From positions 745,001 through 809,000 of the forward strand of contig JACKCV010000001.1 in the NCBI GenBank assembly GCA_020633825.1: a DNA stretch of 64,000 nt, given 5' to 3'. Shown one piece after another: positions 24,623 to 34,700 of this stretch. This DNA is from Fibrobacteria bacterium (GTDB lineage Bacteria; Fibrobacterota; Fibrobacteria; UBA5070). Position numbers and translations under genes: made by a program. The notes under the pieces are model-generated. The model saw only the letters and a program-made list of their open reading frames with translations. It had not been told where the DNA came from and did no database searches. How positions within the stretch are numbered: the first letter of the stretch is position 1; each line of letters starts with the position of its first letter.

Positions 24623-25123
24623 CTACAGGTCCGCGACGAGGAGGAGGGCATCTTCGTTGTTGTCGGCGTAGTACGCTCGTCGCACTCCGACCCTGCGATA
24701 CCCGATTGATTCGTAGAGTGCGATGGCGGCCGAGTTTCCGGCGCGGACCTCCAGGTGGGCGAAATTCGCTCCCCGGGATTTGGCCCACTGGTGCGTCCGA
24801 GCCAGGAGAGTCCGGGCGAGTCCCTTCCTGCGCCAGGAAGGGGAAACCCCGATGTTTCCCACGTGGAGTTCATCGAGGACCGTCCAGGCGCAGATGTACG
24901 CCACAGGACCCGTCTCGGGAAGTTCCCCCACCCAGGAAAACCCGGATTCCCCTCGAAGGAGCTCACCTTGGAAATTCGCCGGCCCCCAGGGGTGCGGCTG
25001 ACAGAGGGCGTCGAGATCGGGCACCGTGCGCAGATCGGCCATCGTCATGGGGCGCCAAGTCGGATTCCCGGGAGGCTCCATCGCGTCGGCGAATTCTTCC
25101 GGTACGGCAGGGAGCGATTTCAT
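24623..25123 (-). CDS. rimI: GNAT acetyltransferase, RimI-like
   Basis: This 166-residue protein is a GNAT-family acetyltransferase closest to RimI, which acetylates the N terminus of ribosomal protein S18. The acetyl-CoA loop is SPSWRRKGLARTLL; the C-terminal motif EVRAGNSAAIALYESIGYRRVGVRRAYY is typical of RimI. The ATG at 25123 overlaps the lipid-kinase stop by four bases (ATGA). RimI genes often sit with tsaB; here tsaB is 23 kb away. It has an extra 25 residues at the N terminus. Confidence 0.82.
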   Translation of the reverse strand: MKSLPAVPEEFADAMEPPGNPTWRPMTMADLRTVPDLDALCQPHPWGPANFQGELLRGESGFSWVGELPETGPVAYICAWTVLDELHVGNIGVSPSWRRKGLARTLLARTHQWAKSRGANFAHLEVRAGNSAAIALYESIGYRRVGVRRAYYADNNEDALLLVADL

Positions 25124-26121
25124 GGCCGGTATTCCTGTCCGGAAAGAACCATGACCCGTCCGGCGTGCCGGATGTCCAGGCTTCCACGGCAACGAAGGTC
25201 TTCGCGCCCCTCCCCGTCGAGCTGGAGTCCGACATCTCCGCTCCAGGAGCAGGAAATGCGGTCGGCCTTCCAGAAGGGAAGTTGTCCAGCTCCCACACGC
25301 CCCTTGGAGAACAAGCGGCGGAACATGAGCCCCAGGTAGGAAGCCATGGTGGGAAAACAGGTGACGGTGAGAAGCCCGTCGTCGGGGCGGGTTTCGGCCA
25401 CACGCAGGAGGCCGGCCGCGTAATTCGAGACGTTGTGGATGGCCACCGTCCGCTTTCCGCCCAGGTTCAGATCCTGGAATTCCTCTCCACGGTGGAGTCG
25501 GAGTCGGAAATCCGAGGGGAGGAAGTGGCTCAAACTGGAAAGGCCGGCGCGCGCGAAGCGAGCCTTGTTGAGGAGCACACTGTGGCTTTTGCCGAGTTCC
25601 CGGGTGCGTGCGAAGGATTCGGTGGATTTCCCGTCGAGCCCCAGGGACAGGTAGTTCACCATGGTGGCGGTCCCGCCCACGTCCCAGAGATCGAGGGGAG
25701 CGGTCCGATCCAGCAGGAACAGTTCGAGCAGGGCGCGCAAGCCCTGTTGCTCGTAGGTTTCGAAGAGACCCAGCTCGCGAGCCAGGTCGTTCCCGGTCCC
25801 CAGGGGAATCACCCCCAGGGCGCAGTGGCCGGAATTCGATCGGCGCAGGCCTTCCAAACTCAACCCGATGGTTCCATCGCCCCCGGCCACCACCACGCGA
25901 TCGACGCTGGAGGAGAGGTCGGAAACCTGCCGGGGCAAATTCTCCCCCGATTCCGAGAAGGAAAGGGTCCAAGCCGAATCCTCCAGACCGAGTTCTCGAA
26001 GAAGACCCGGGAGGGATTCATGCACGGTTCGACCAGCTCCGCTTCCAGAGACGGGGTTGACCAGGAAAGCCCAACGGTGACGGGCTTCCCGGTTGGAAAT
26101 GTGGGTGGCTGGATTGGGCAT
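25120..26121 (-). CDS. Diacylglycerol kinase-family lipid kinase
   Basis: This 333-residue protein of the DAGK catalytic family (DgkB/YegS-like) phosphorylates a lipid such as diacylglycerol. Motifs are LVNPVSGSGAGR at the N terminus, VVAGGDGTIGLSLEGL and LGVIPLGTGNDLARELG. The C-terminal beta sandwich ends in FRCRGSLD-like strands, here DLRCRGSLDIRHAGRVMV. It is coupled to rimI downstream. A TTATTT -10-like box lies about 20 bases before the start. Confidence 0.88.
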   Translation of the reverse strand: MPNPATHISNREARHRWAFLVNPVSGSGAGRTVHESLPGLLRELGLEDSAWTLSFSESGENLPRQVSDLSSSVDRVVVAGGDGTIGLSLEGLRRSNSGHCALGVIPLGTGNDLARELGLFETYEQQGLRALLELFLLDRTAPLDLWDVGGTATMVNYLSLGLDGKSTESFARTRELGKSHSVLLNKARFARAGLSSLSHFLPSDFRLRLHRGEEFQDLNLGGKRTVAIHNVSNYAAGLLRVAETRPDDGLLTVTCFPTMASYLGLMFRRLFSKGRVGAGQLPFWKADRISCSWSGDVGLQLDGEGREDLRCRGSLDIRHAGRVMVLSGQEYRP

Positions 26122-26267
26122 CGTCCTTCACCGAAATAAGAAAAGGGGGAGGGCTTCGAGGGAAGGGATTTGCATGCGATGGAGCACGACGGCGACGAAG
26201 GTGGAGCGACCGGACAAGGAGGATGGGGGAAAGGAGGTCTCGGCGAGGTGGCCGGAAGGCGTCCGGG

Positions 26268-26825
26268 TCAGGGCGCCAAGGTGTAGACGACCCTCACGAG
26301 ATGCTCGCGCAGGATCTGGCGCAGCTTCGGGGGGTCCGTCTCGGCCGCCAAACCGCGGACGGACCAGCCTCGCCATCGAGCCGACCACACGGCCCGGGGA
26401 AGGTGCCAGGATTGGCTGACGACGACGATGCTTCCGCCCGGTTCCCCGAGGTTGCGGATGGTGGAGCGGGTGTCCACCCCCTGCCGGTCGAGGACGATCC
26501 GTTCCATCGGAATCCCCTGGTGGAGCATCCATTTTCCCATGGCGTCGGGCTCGGAGTACCCGCCTTGGATGCTGGTTCCGGAGAGAAGAATCCGACTTTG
26601 GGGCCAAGCTCGCGCCGACAGGAGAGCAGCCTCCATGCGCTGGGTCATGATGCGCGAGAGGCTCCCATCGCGTCGCACGGACGCCCCGGGGACCACGATC
26701 CAGTCGGGGGGTGGTGGTTCCGGACTGTCCAGGAGCTGGCGTGAACCCACGAACCAGACCGTGAAATCCGCCAGGATCATGAAGGCCAGCAGAAGGGAAG
26801 CCGCCCGGACGAGCCAGACCAGCAC
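26268..26825 (-). CDS. DUF218/SanA-YdcF family membrane protein
   Basis: This 185-residue protein has one N-terminal helix (residues 3-20) and a DUF218 domain: WIVVPGASVRRDGSLSRIMTQRM, ILLSGTSIQGGYSEPDAM and SIVVVSQSWHLPRAVW, a pattern close to SanA/YdcF proteins that act in the cell envelope. The GTG start at 26825 lacks a clear ribosome-binding site, so the exact start is uncertain. It follows purF by 49 bases. It is the second DUF218 gene in this 7-kb stretch. Confidence 0.78.
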   Translation of the reverse strand: MLVWLVRAASLLLAFMILADFTVWFVGSRQLLDSPEPPPPDWIVVPGASVRRDGSLSRIMTQRMEAALLSARAWPQSRILLSGTSIQGGYSEPDAMGKWMLHQGIPMERIVLDRQGVDTRSTIRNLGEPGGSIVVVSQSWHLPRAVWSARWRGWSVRGLAAETDPPKLRQILREHLVRVVYTLAP

Positions 26826-26874
26826 GGAGCGCGAGACCCGTCGCCGGACCGATGGTTTCGGCTCGTCCAGCGTC

Positions 26875-28272
26875 TCAGAGCCCCAGTTGCATCTGCCGGT
26901 TCTGCTTGTTCAGTTCCTCATCGGGGTATTCCCCGGAGAAGCAACCCGTGCAGAACTGTCCTTCCAGCTCTCGAGCGGCTTGGACCATCCCCTCGATGGA
27001 GAGGTACCCAAGGGATTCGACGCCGAGATATTTCCGCATGTCCTCGATCGACATGTTGGAGGCCAGGAGTTCGGACTCGGTCGGGAAGTCCATGCCGTAG
27101 AAACACGGGCTCCGAACGGGGGGAGAGGAGATGCGGACATGGATTTCGGAGGCGCCAGCCTCGCGGACCATCCGGCAGAGGCTGCGGAGAGTGGTTCCAC
27201 GAACGATGGAGTCGTCGACCAGGACCACGCGGCGCCCTTTCAGGACTCCGGGGATCGGATTGAATTTCAGCTTGACCTTGTTTTCGCGCCCGGCTTGGGT
27301 GGGATCGATGAAGGTTCGGCCGACGTAGTGGTTGCGGAGGAGGCCGATTTCGAAGCGGATCCCGGATTTGTGGGAGAATCCCAGCGCCGCGGTGTTGGAA
27401 CTGTCGGGAACCGAGATCACCACATCGGCGTCGGCGGGACTCTCCGTGGCCAGCTGCTTTCCGAGTCGGCGGCGGATCTTGTCGCAGGAATGTCCGAAAA
27501 TCAGGCTGTCGGGGCGGCTGAAATAGACGAATTCGAAGATGCAATGGGCCCTGCGAGGGCTTTCGGCGATGCGGATGGATCGGCAGCCCGTGTCGTCGAT
27601 GACCAACAGTTCACCGGGCTCGATGTCGCGCACGTAGGTCGCCCCGAGCAGATCGAAGGCGCAGCTTTCGGAAGCGACGACCCAGGCTTTGTCGAGCCGT
27701 CCCAGGCACAGGGGGCGGATTCCCATGGGGTCCCGCGCCGCCATCAGCCGATCCGGTGCGAGCATGGTGATGCAGTACGATCCCTTGACCTGCAGGAGCG
27801 CCGACTTGATGGCCTCTTCGAGGCTGGGGGCGGGATGACGCGCAGTCAGGTGGAAAAGCACTTCGGTATCGGAGGTGCTCTGGAAGATGTGCCCGAGTTC
27901 TTCGAGCTTCCCGCGGAGATCGCGGGCGTTGTAGAGGTTGCCGTTGTGGGCGATCGAAAGGGGGCCTCGCTTGTGGCGCACCAGGAAGGGCTGGGCGTTG
28001 ACCACGGAGGATCCGCCCGCCGTGCTGTAGCGCACATGCCCGATGGCCGCGTTGCCCGCGGGCTCGCCGTGCTCCTGCATGTACTCCGTCAGTCGGGCCA
28101 CGAGGCCCATCTGCCGGACGAGGGTGATGTCCTTGCCATCGGAAGTGGCTACACCGGAAGACTCCTGCCCTCGATGTTGCATGGCGAACAGCCCCATCGC
28201 AGCCGCACGGCTGGCATTGGCGTATCCCCAAATCCCGATGACTCCGCACTCTTCATGTATTTCGTCGACCAT
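26875..28272 (-). CDS. purF: Amidophosphoribosyltransferase
   Basis: This 465-residue enzyme makes phosphoribosylamine from PRPP and glutamine, the first step of purine synthesis. After an eight-residue propeptide (MVDEIHEE) comes the glutaminase nucleophile Cys9 in CGVIGIWG. The PRPP loop is VVLVDDSIVRGTT. Cysteines in CIFEFVYFSRPDS, SPCFYGMDFP and FCTGCFSGEYP mark the Fe-S cluster type (Bacillus form). ATG 28272 gives the usual short propeptide; its ribosome-binding site is poor. Confidence 0.96.
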   Translation of the reverse strand: MVDEIHEECGVIGIWGYANASRAAAMGLFAMQHRGQESSGVATSDGKDITLVRQMGLVARLTEYMQEHGEPAGNAAIGHVRYSTAGGSSVVNAQPFLVRHKRGPLSIAHNGNLYNARDLRGKLEELGHIFQSTSDTEVLFHLTARHPAPSLEEAIKSALLQVKGSYCITMLAPDRLMAARDPMGIRPLCLGRLDKAWVVASESCAFDLLGATYVRDIEPGELLVIDDTGCRSIRIAESPRRAHCIFEFVYFSRPDSLIFGHSCDKIRRRLGKQLATESPADADVVISVPDSSNTAALGFSHKSGIRFEIGLLRNHYVGRTFIDPTQAGRENKVKLKFNPIPGVLKGRRVVLVDDSIVRGTTLRSLCRMVREAGASEIHVRISSPPVRSPCFYGMDFPTESELLASNMSIEDMRKYLGVESLGYLSIEGMVQAARELEGQFCTGCFSGEYPDEELNKQNRQMQLGL

Positions 28273-28576
28273 GGATAGGGGGGAAAGGTACACTCTTCCA
28301 GGTCGAGAATCCCGAATGATCCGCGCTGCGAGCGGGTAAACCCCTCGCTCCGGGCCGACGGCTCCAGCGGACTCCATGCGGCCGATCCCCCCCCCTCCAG
28401 GGAAAAGGGGGGGAGGACGGTGCGGCCCATTTCCGCGAGGATGGAAATGGGGCGATGGGGAGTTTCCCTCTCGCCTTCATGAAGAGTAGCGAGCGACCAG
28501 GCCCGCGTCTGTGATGCGCATCACTTTGAAGGATCCGCCCCGGCGATGGGCCGCTCGGAGGTGCGGCCGGAATCCG
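28273..28576. other. Intergenic region upstream of purF
   Basis: I see no supportable gene in these 304 bases. It contains a hairpin GCGAG-C-GGG-TAAA-CCC-CTCGC (28328-28348) and C-run/G-run pairs (28387-28394 and 28407-28413) that could fold in the purF leader. No known purine riboswitch pattern is visible. No good promoter was recognised. Confidence 0.4.
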
Positions 28577-29764
28577 TCAGACGGAACCGGGATCCCGGGT
28601 CGCATCCAGCCAGACGCCCTCGATCTCCTCGGCCAGACGGGGCCACGAAAAGCGTCCGCGGATCAATTCCTGACCGTAGGAGCCCATCGATCGGGCCAGC
28701 TCGGGGTTTCCGAGGATCCGGTCCAGGGCCTCCGCGAGGGCGACCGCATCCCCCGGGGGGACGAGGAGGCCGGAACGACCGTCCTCGACGACGTCGGGGA
28801 TGCCTCCCACATCGGAGCAGACCACGGGCTTTCCGTGGGCGTAGGCCTCCAAGGGAACCGTCCCGAGCCCTTCGGTGTCTCCCCGGGAGTCGATCACGGA
28901 GGGAAGGCAGAAGACCGAGCATCGGGCGTAGAGGGCGGACAATTGCTCGGCATCGACCCTTCCCGGAAAGGTGATCCGGGCCGCGGCGGGGGAACGCCTG
29001 GCCAGCACCTTCAACGACTCGGTCTGGTCGCCGTGGCCGCAGACCACAAGGTCGGCTTCGGTCCGGAGGTGTTCCATGGCCTGCAACAAGGTGGGAATTC
29101 CCTTGCGCTCCACGTGCCGTCCCACGAACAGGATGACGGGCCGGCCTTCCGGCGGCGGCGGAGGAGCTTCCGATGGGGTGGACGCTCCTCCGTAGGGGAT
29201 CACCGCGATGTCGGTGGCCCGGATGGAACGGACTTGTCCGGCCGTGTAGCGGGAAATGGCCACGACCTTCCGGGACATGGCCACGGCCAGGGAGAGGAAG
29301 GGGGTGACGAACGGGAACTTCCGGCGCAGAAGCAGCTCCGCCAGATAGAAGTGCGTGACCACGGGAATCCCCAGGAGCCAGGCGGCCGGCAGGGCGCACA
29401 GGGCATGGGGGAAGGGCCAATGCACATGCAGCAGATCCGGGCGTTCCCGCCGGCAGATCTGGAACGCACGCCATGCGCCGCACAGGATGTACGGGACCGC
29501 CAGGAGTTGCATCCACGGGCGGCGGGCGATCTTGTTGGGTGCCCCTTCCTCCCCGGTGAGGATTTCCAAGGAGGCTGGAGCGTACCGGAACCGATGGACC
29601 GCGATCCCATCGATTCCATGCGAGCGAAGTCCCCGCCAGGCCGGAGCCAGGACCAGGGATTCATGTCCCCGTTCGGACAGGTGGTGGAGCATCGTCCGCA
29701 GCCAAGGAACCTCGGGATCGTCCTGCCTGCGCGGGTACACCGAAACGAGATGCAGGACCTTCAT
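28577..29764 (-). CDS. Glycosyltransferase family 4 protein
   Basis: This 395-residue GT-B enzyme has the N-terminal VLHLVSVYPRR strand and LHVHWPFPHAL. The C-terminal half has GRHVERKGIPTLLQAM, FPGRVDAEQL and the nucleotide-sugar site EGLGTVPLEAYAHGKPVV(C), with the EX7E glutamates. It transfers a sugar from an activated nucleotide to an unknown acceptor, probably for surface polysaccharide or glycolipid. It begins four bases after the TrpF-STAS gene and is likely cotranscribed with it, a pairing without obvious metabolic logic. Confidence 0.88.
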   Translation of the reverse strand: MKVLHLVSVYPRRQDDPEVPWLRTMLHHLSERGHESLVLAPAWRGLRSHGIDGIAVHRFRYAPASLEILTGEEGAPNKIARRPWMQLLAVPYILCGAWRAFQICRRERPDLLHVHWPFPHALCALPAAWLLGIPVVTHFYLAELLLRRKFPFVTPFLSLAVAMSRKVVAISRYTAGQVRSIRATDIAVIPYGGASTPSEAPPPPPEGRPVILFVGRHVERKGIPTLLQAMEHLRTEADLVVCGHGDQTESLKVLARRSPAAARITFPGRVDAEQLSALYARCSVFCLPSVIDSRGDTEGLGTVPLEAYAHGKPVVCSDVGGIPDVVEDGRSGLLVPPGDAVALAEALDRILGNPELARSMGSYGQELIRGRFSWPRLAEEIEGVWLDATRDPGSV

Positions 29765-29768
29765 GGCG

Positions 29769-30707
29769 TCAGTCGACGAGATCGAGCACGGTCGCCAAGG
29801 AGGCGGAAAGCATCGCGTGCAGCACGGGCGGAGAGAGCCGGACCTTCAGCTTTCCGCCGCGACTGCGCGCCCCCAACTGGAGGGCCATCAGGGAGGAGAT
29901 GATCTCGCTGGGGTCCCCGGCGCGGGATCGGGCGTCGAGCACCAGTCGGCCTCCATGCACCTGGAGGATTTCCAGGACGGCGGCGGCTTCCTGGTCGGCT
30001 TGGGTTCGTTGGGCGGGGAGGACCCACACCTTCCAGACCTGGCCGTCGATGGTCATGGGGGTGCCCATGGATCCCATTTGCAGCGACGGGGGTTTCCGCC
30101 ACGGGGCCAGGAGTTTCATGACCTGCTCGATCTTTTCCGGCGATTTCACTCCGGGGGCGTCTTCGAGGCCGGAGTTCAAGTCGAGTCCGTCGGGGGTGCA
30201 CGATTGGAGAGCCGAGGCGATGTTCTCCAGTTGCAGCCCTCCGGCCAGGAACCAGGGCGAGGGCGGCCGCAAAGGAAGGAGGGTCCAATCGAAGGTCTTC
30301 CCGGTACCGCCGGAAACGCCCCCGGAAGCGGTATCGAACAGACGAACCGCAAGCCCCTTGAATCGCGTCACGATGGCGGGATCCCACCCCAGGCTGACGC
30401 CGAAGGCCTTCCAGACGGGATAGGGGATCTGCGCGCAGAAGGCCGGGGATTCGTCCCCGTGGAGCTGCACCGCGTCGAGCTTGAGGGTGCGGGCGATGCT
30501 CCCGATTTCCTCCGCGCTCTGGTTGCGGAACACCCCGACGAAGGGAACGCGTCCTCGGGCAGGCTGGATCAGCTTGGCCGCGTCCTGGGGAGAAATGAAC
30601 CGGGAGGAGCCGGGAACGAAATTCAACCCGACGTGGTCGACGCCGTGGGCGAGACAGGCCTCGAGACCTGGGGGTGTGGTGATGCCGCAGACTTTGACGC
30701 GAAGCGT
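29769..30707 (-). CDS. trpF: Phosphoribosylanthranilate isomerase fused to a STAS-like domain
   Basis: Residues 1-210 are TrpF, the third step of tryptophan synthesis: VKVCGITTPPGLE, VGLNFVPGSSRFI, VGVFRNQS, LDAVQLHGDE and GLDLNSGLEDAPGVKS. Residues 213-312 continue in frame as a STAS-like domain (LVLDARSRAGDPSEIISSL, then GGKLKVRLSPPVLHAML), a fusion I do not know from TrpF. The position of the phospho-Ser of SpoIIAA-type STAS domains is Pro here. The start is unclear: a perfect AGGAGG (30714-30719) is followed six bases later by ACG (30707) and no ATG, GTG or TTG. The nearest canonical start is TTG 30791, which lies beyond the likely -10 (TAAATT). Confidence 0.82.
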   Translation of the reverse strand, partial: TLRVKVCGITTPPGLEACLAHGVDHVGLNFVPGSSRFISPQDAAKLIQPARGRVPFVGVFRNQSAEEIGSIARTLKLDAVQLHGDESPAFCAQIPYPVWKAFGVSLGWDPAIVTRFKGLAVRLFDTASGGVSGGTGKTFDWTLLPLRPPSPWFLAGGLQLENIASALQSCTPDGLDLNSGLEDAPGVKSPEKIEQVMKLLAPWRKPPSLQMGSMGTPMTIDGQVWKVWVLPAQRTQADQEAAAVLEILQVHGGRLVLDARSRAGDPSEIISSLMALQLGARSRGGKLKVRLSPPVLHAMLSASLATVLDLVD

Positions 30708-30790
30708 AGGAATCCTCCTGTTGAGGGCTGACGTGTCTAATTTAGGAGTCTCCGTGGCGCCTGCGCGGATCCGAGGAGGGAAACACCACA

Positions 30791-31630
30791 ATGAGCCTCA
30801 ACTCCACACTGCTCAAGCTTCAGGGAGTGGGATACGCCTACGAGGCGGGGAACACGGCTGTTTTCGGCGTCGACATGGCGATCAACGCCGGCGAGATCCT
30901 TCTGGTCACCGGGGCGAACGGCGCGGGAAAGACCTCGCTCCTGAAATTGATCGGGGGATTCCTGTTGGCCTCCGAGGGCCGCATTTCCTTCGATGGCGCC
31001 GACATGGTCGACATCCCCGAGTCCCGATTGGACGAGTGGGTGGCCTTCGTCCGCACCGAAGGAGAAAAGGCCCTGGTGGGACCCACGGTCGAAGACGAAC
31101 TGGCCCGGGCGTGCCGGATGAACGGTCTTTCGGGAGCGGCCATCCCCGAACGGGTGGGACAAGCGCTCTCCGCCGTGCAGCTTTCCGGGGCCAAATCCTG
31201 GTACCTCGACGAGATGTCGATGGGGGAGCGGCGTCGGGTCGCCTTGGCCGCGGCCTTGATCGGTCGACCGCGCATGGTCATCCTCGACGAGCCTTTGAGC
31301 GATCTCGATGCCCAGGGCGTGAAGGTCGTCGATCGGATCCTCCACGATCTGGCGCGCCGAGGACTGGCCATCGTGTTCTCCAGTCATCATCTCGATCCCG
31401 CCGTGGCTTTGGCCGACCGCCTGGTCGTCCTCGATCAGGGCGGAGTTGTCGCCGACGGCGCGCCTTCGAAGGTCCTCGGCGACATCGATCTCCTGCAGGC
31501 CGCGGGGCTTCCGTTGCCTCCCGGCGTCGATCTCGTCCTGCGCCTCCAGGCGCGCGGATTGGTCCGTGTGGACAAGCTCCCCGTTTCTTCCGAGGAAGCC
31601 GTGGAGATCCTGCTGACGCAACTTTCCTGA
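30791..31630 (+). CDS. ABC transporter ATP-binding protein, ECF (CbiO/EcfA) type
   Basis: This 279-residue ATPase has Walker A GANGAGKTS, signature MSMGERRRVALAAAL (a variant of LSGGQ), Walker B MVILDEPLSDLD and switch His in FSSHHLDPAVALADR. The layout resembles CbiO/EcfA ATPases of cobalt and vitamin ECF transporters. No T or S component is adjacent. The C-terminal 70 residues form a small extra domain. GAGGAGG lies eleven bases before ATG 30791. It may serve a remote transporter, possibly the Gx/EcfT-like protein at 146-1204. Confidence 0.85.
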   Translation: MSLNSTLLKLQGVGYAYEAGNTAVFGVDMAINAGEILLVTGANGAGKTSLLKLIGGFLLASEGRISFDGADMVDIPESRLDEWVAFVRTEGEKALVGPTVEDELARACRMNGLSGAAIPERVGQALSAVQLSGAKSWYLDEMSMGERRRVALAAALIGRPRMVILDEPLSDLDAQGVKVVDRILHDLARRGLAIVFSSHHLDPAVALADRLVVLDQGGVVADGAPSKVLGDIDLLQAAGLPLPPGVDLVLRLQARGLVRVDKLPVSSEEAVEILLTQLS

Positions 31631-31727
31631 GCGTTTCGAGGGGAAGGGGGCTGTCGAGGAACCGGGCCTCGGTTTCGGATGATTCCTCCCTCGCACTTCG
31701 GTCGTGTGAAATAGGACAATCGAAGGG

Positions 31728-34700
31728 ATGTCCGGCCTAACGACATTCCTGGAATCTCAGTCCGATTTTCAGGCCGTGGTCAGCGCCTTGTCCTGGTTGT
31801 TGGCCATGCGGGTTCGTCACCGGATCCAGGGTCAGCCTGCACCTTGGCTGGATGCCGGGTTCGCGTGTCTCTCCTTGGGAGCCCTGGCTCGGGTGTTCCC
31901 GCAATGGGGTCCTGCGGGAGCCGTCCAGCTGTTCCACCTGGCTTCCCTCCTCGGTGGTCTGCTTCTGGCCAGGTCCATCGGCGCGGGATCGAAGCCGACC
32001 TTGGTTCGCGGGCTGTGGATCGCCCTGGTCGCCGCCGGGATTGCCTCCACTTGGTGGCCCGGATGGGAGCCCCTGCGCGGTCTGGGGTTGGCCTTCGCCT
32101 GCATGGGATTCCTGGCCGGGAAGGCATTGCGTCACCGCCGCGGAACCGACCGTGTCGACTCGTTCCTGCCGGGTGTCCTTCTGGCTCTGGGGTTCGGACT
32201 GGGGCCGGTGCAAGGGGCGATCTGCACCCTGGCCGGAGCCCTCCTGCTGGTCGCCTTGGATCTGTGGTGCACGGCCCGTGAAAACCGGAGCTCGGGTTGG
32301 GTGCTGCGCGGGATCCTCGTCGGGCTGACCAGTGTCGCGCTGATGGTGGGAGGGTGGGGGGCCGCGCAATGGAGAGGAATGCAGAAGGCCGCCGATTTGA
32401 AGGGCATGGTGCGGGAACAAGCCCGCCAGATCGCCGATGCCACCCCGATGCGTTGGTCCAAGGCCCTGAAGTTCGATTCCGCCGATCTGGGGACGCCCGT
32501 GGAGCAGGAGTTCCGTCGGGCGTTGGTCGCGACGTCCCGGGCGACCGGAAAATCCATCGTCTACACCATGCGCCGGGTGGGGGAGGAGATCCGCTTCGGC
32601 CCCGAAAGCATCGAGCCGGGAACTTCCCTGGCTTCGGTCCCCGGGGATCCGTACCAAAAGCCGCCGGCGGAGCTTTCCCGCGTCTGGCTCGATCGGCACC
32701 CACGGTCGGCGGGACCCTACCAGGATGAATTCGGACGTTTCGTGTCCGGCTTCGCCCCGGTCACGGACCCCGGAACGGGGGAGGTCCTCCTGGTGGTCGG
32801 AGTGGATCTCACGTTGGTGCATTGGAATTCGGATCTGGCGCGCGCGAGGCTCCCGCCTCTCCTGCTGGCCTTGCTGGGCGTCGTGTTGCTGCAGTGGGGT
32901 CTGCCCCTGCGGAGGTCTACTCCCAGACCCGGTCGCCAAAGATTCCAAGGTCGGCGGGAATCCATCCTCGTGGGACTGGCAGGCGGCATCGCCACCCTGG
33001 CCTTCGCCTGGCTCGTCGACGAAGGCGAACGCCTCGAGGGGCGACGACCGGTGCGTCTGGAGGCCGAACAATTGGCGCGGCGCATCGGAGACCGGATGTC
33101 CCGGCTGGAAAGCGAACTGGAAGCCCTCGCGCGGGCCCTCCGGGAGGCACCGGGATCCTTCGGGAGTCTTGCTCCGCCGCTGCTTCGGCCCGATTGGCTC
33201 CAGGGGGTGGCGCTGTTCACGGATTCCGTCGACCAATCCCTCGGAAAGCCGGTGGGGCGCGAGGCGATGGACACCGGGCTCCCACGCGGTCGCTGGGCCG
33301 CGGAATCGGATTCCGCGAGCTTCCAGATGCGCCTTCCGGTCGGTCTACGGCACGATCAGGTCGCGGCGACTTTCGAGCCGAGGAAGGTGCTCGGTCGGAT
33401 CCTCTCGCGTTCGGTGGGATCCAACACCTGCATCGAACTGACGGATCGAACGGATCCCCTCCCGAGGCTTGTCATCCCGATGCCCGCCTCCTGCCGCTCC
33501 GAAACCCTCGCGACGCTTCCCATCTACGCGTTCGGGCGAACCTTCATCCTGGAAGCGAAGTCCTCCTCGGCCTCCGGGCAGGCCCCCTGGTGGGCGCGGT
33601 TGTCGATCCTGATCCTGGTGGGGGGTGGAGGATTGTCGGCGATGGCGGCGGTCGTGGTGGCTTCCCTGCAGCGTCGCGAGCTCTATCTCGAAGGGCAGGT
33701 CCAGGAGCGGACCGGCGAATTGGCGCGCTCCGAGGAACGGTGGCGCTTCGCCTTGGAAGCGGCCGGCGACGGTCTCTGGGACTGGAACGTCGCCACGGGT
33801 CTGGCGTTCTATTCCGGAAGATGGATCGAAACCCTGGGGATGTCGGACCAGGATCTGTCGGGCACGATCGATGATTGGAGATCGCGACTCCACCCCGAAG
33901 ACCGGCAGCGCGTCCTGGCCGACCTGGATCGTCATCTGGCGGGCAGGGCGCCCACCTGGCAGAGCGAGCATCGGATGCGACGCAGGGACGGAACCTGGAT
34001 CTGGGTGATGGACCGGGGTCGCGTCGTCGAGCGCTCCGGGGACGGAGCGCCCCTTCGGATGATCGCGACCCAGACGGATGTCGATCAGCGCAGGCGTTCG
34101 ATCGAAGGGGTGATCGAGCGCGACCGACTTCTGCGCGGCCTCCTGGAGATGAGTCGGGCCCTGCTTTCCGAGAACGAGCAGGAAAAGGGTCTCCAGGATG
34201 CCTTGCGCGAACTGGGGACCGCCACCAAGGCCGATCGCGCCTACATCTTCGAAAACGACGTCGGGGAGGACGGGGATCTGGTCTCGAGCATCCAGCACGA
34301 ATGGTGCAATGCCGGGATCGAATCCCTCATCGCCGATCCCGAATTGCACGAGATGAGCTACGAACCCTACGGGCCCTGGTTCCTGCAGACCCTGCGGGCC
34401 GGTCGTCCCGTCCACGGGCTGATGGACGATTTCCCCGGTTTGTTCCAGGAATCGATGCGTCGCCAGGGGATTCGTTCCCTCGCGATGGTTCCCATCCAGG
34501 TCGACGACGACCTGTGGGGTTTCCTGGGGCTGGACGACTGCACCAAGGACCGGGAATGGTCCGATGCCGAGCTCGACCTGCTGGGAACCGCGGGGGCGTT
34601 GATCGGAACCGGGATCCGACGGGCGCGCTCGCGTCGGGAGCTCGAGACCCTCACGCGCCACGCCCAGGATCTCGCCGAACAGGCCCAGGAGGCCTCCGCG

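Noticed and set aside
22876..26139. A 1087-codon plus-strand open frame
   Set aside because: It is antisense to the phosphatase, rimI and lipid-kinase genes, which all have clear family motifs.
28380..28420. C-run and G-run pair upstream of purF as a riboswitch candidate
   Set aside because: No conserved purine or other riboswitch core is visible; simple GC-rich pairing is enough to explain it.
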